Assembly (NCBI RefSeq): GCF_048771995.1
Contig: NC_133026.1
Coordinates: 54,375,001 to 54,439,000, forward strand
DNA: 64,000 nt
Direction: 5' to 3'
Source of the DNA: Taeniopygia guttata
Lineage: Eukaryota > Chordata > Aves > Passeriformes > Estrildidae
Part shown: positions 62,601-64,000 of the stretch, piece after piece
Layout of the letters: the number at the start of each line of letters is the position of its first letter
Position numbering within the stretch: position 1 is the stretch's first letter
Program-made: the position numbers and the translations under genes
The notes under the pieces: model-generated
Told to the model about the DNA's origin: nothing
The model's database searches: none
What the model saw: the letters and a program-made list of their open reading frames with translations, nothing else

Positions 62601-63534
62601 AATATGGTAGTACTGGAGCTGTACAGTCTTTGTTTTGAGAAGAATAGGTTATAATGTTTATATGTTTATTCATAGCATCTGCTAATTGCTACTGTTGCAA
62701 TTTTGTAAGGCTTCTGGGTTTCGTTTTGGTTTTGTTTTAATTTGTTTGGTTTTGTTATTAACTGTGCAAATAGATAGTTTGGTCAATTTGTAATGGGTGA
62801 GCAGTCTGAACATCAATTTGTGGGATAGTTCATTCCTACAACCAAGTACTCTTTAAAGATTTAGGGATTGCTTACCAGTAGGGTGAAGCCTGTTTGCAGC
62901 TATGTTTAAGTCTTCAGTATTATAATGAATGGATAGCAATGGGATTTAATAATAGAATGCATTTATTGTGGTTAAATACAGTGCAAAGTGTAGCTGCATC
63001 AAATTACTTTGGAGATTGCTGATTGAATAGCCCGTATTGTTGAATTATTGTAGCATGCTTATTATCTAGTGGATGACAATCTACTTGTAAATTAATGAGG
63101 GGAGCAAAATGAACACTATGTTTTAAATAAACATCAACCTTACAGTTCTTTAATTTTTATGACTTTAAGTTGAAAATCATGCAGATAAGAATAATGTTAA
63201 TACTGTTCAATGTAATGAGAAGAAAAACCTGATGAGATTTTTTCTTTGTCTGAACTGGAGGACAATTTGTAGTGCCAGCAGAATTCTCTCATTCTTTCTT
63301 GCTTTGCAAAAACAAGAACCATTCCCCCAAGGACTCCATACTTGGAAGTATATTTACACACACCCCCACCCTCCTGCCTGTAGTAACTACACCTGCCTTT
63401 TCTTTTTTTGAACAAAACATTCCCAAAAGTAAAATGCTATTTATGTCTAACTGCAAAAATGGAAATGTTGAAAGTAGCAGATGTTTTGATTTGTGTTATA
63501 AATATTAAATTATTCCTTATTCCTTTCACTATAG
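59688..63534 (+). other. Intron 1, last segment, no gene seen
   Basis: AT-rich sequence leading to the exon 2 acceptor. Overlapping minus-strand frames at 61396-61699 have no recognisable product. The final bases before exon 2 are pyrimidine-rich and end in ctatag, a normal acceptor. Confidence 0.6.
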
Positions 63535-63615
63535 GTTCTTCAAAAACTAGGAAAAGCAGATGAAACTAAAGATGAACAGTTTGAAGAATATGTTCAAAAT
63601 TTCAAACGGCAAGAG
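63535..63615 (+). CDS. AMPH: AMPH exon 2 (amphiphysin residues 24-50)
   Basis: An 81-bp exon of 27 codons, read in phase 0, beginning [16 protein letters not shown] and ending FKRQE. It completes the transition from helix H0 into helix 1 of the N-BAR domain, which dimerises into a crescent that binds curved membrane. [17 protein letters not shown] is shared with BIN1, but the following [10 protein letters not shown] is the AMPH form (BIN1 has QCVQNFNKQL as I recall). The acceptor is ctatag before GTTCTT; the donor is GAG followed by gtcagt. There is no frameshift or stop, so the gene looks intact here. Exon 3 is beyond the window. Confidence 0.96.
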
Positions 63616-64000
63616 GTCAGTTACTTTTTTATTTTCTTTAATTGTGTCTTAAGAACACAATGTTGTTTAACATTAAACTTGCTGATTTTGAAGGTGTTGC
63701 AGGGGAACAGGTAAGATTTTATTTTTTGGTGGGTACAAGATTATGTTCTGCAATTTTAAAACACAGATAACAGTTGCATTTGTGCATGCAGAGCGCTAAA
63801 ATATAGGCTGAAAATAAAAGGACATTTGTTGTCATATGTAACATCATCATGCTTGAACTGCTTGAGATCAGAGTGACATTTCATTTTCACCAGTAATTAA
63901 GAATAGAACTCAACCTCAACTAAATGCAGCTTTGTGGTTGCCTTGTTACAAAGAAGTATTTACATGGTTTCATTTTGTGGATTACTTTCATCAGTGCTGT
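63616..64000 (+). other. Start of AMPH intron 2
   Basis: Donor gtcagt at 63616, then AT-rich intron to the window's edge. Nothing else seen. Confidence 0.8.

Overview
The window looks like bird nuclear DNA. Three things point that way. The interspersed repeats are CR1 LINEs and several endogenous-retrovirus LTRs of the kind seen in birds (a songbird fits, but I cannot prove it). The only clear gene is a vertebrate neuronal gene with a CpG-island promoter. Most of the rest is AT-rich, non-coding and full of short chance ORFs. No bacterial-style operon, CRISPR array, rRNA or tRNA gene was seen.

The gene is AMPH (amphiphysin), on the + strand. Exon 1 (coding part 14278-14346) begins at a strong-context ATG inside a CpG island of about 14035-14900. 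Exon 2 is 63535-63615. Joined in phase 0 they encode the first 50 residues of amphiphysin: the amphipathic N-terminal helix and the start of the N-BAR domain. Intron 1 is 49,188 bp and fills most of the window. The remaining exons lie beyond the right edge.

Layout: 1-1830 is a cluster of minus-oriented LTR-retrotransposon pieces. 1831-13545 is 5' flank with no gene, one possible LTR fragment (11406-11700) and a few perfect hairpins. 13618-13725 is a 27-bp minisatellite about 300 bp upstream of the CpG island. Intron 1 holds five recognisable CR1 pieces (about 16855-18010 +, 18613-19660 -, 22250-22450 -, 31796-32295 - and 47475-48812 -). It also holds a well-preserved solo LTR (39625-40060 -), a second LTR with adjoining internal sequence (57959-58780 -), a GC-richer ERV-like block (37732-38290), a (GATA)n array, and a pyrimidine tract of about 440 bp that changes from a 5-bp to an 11-bp period.

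No new multi-gene system is visible. The items most worth following up are an unidentified 145-codon minus-strand ORF beside the LTR at 58 kb, which carries two internal tandem duplications; the shared internal repeat that links the window's left edge to 58.6 kb although the neighbouring LTRs differ; and the two-phase TTTCC tract.
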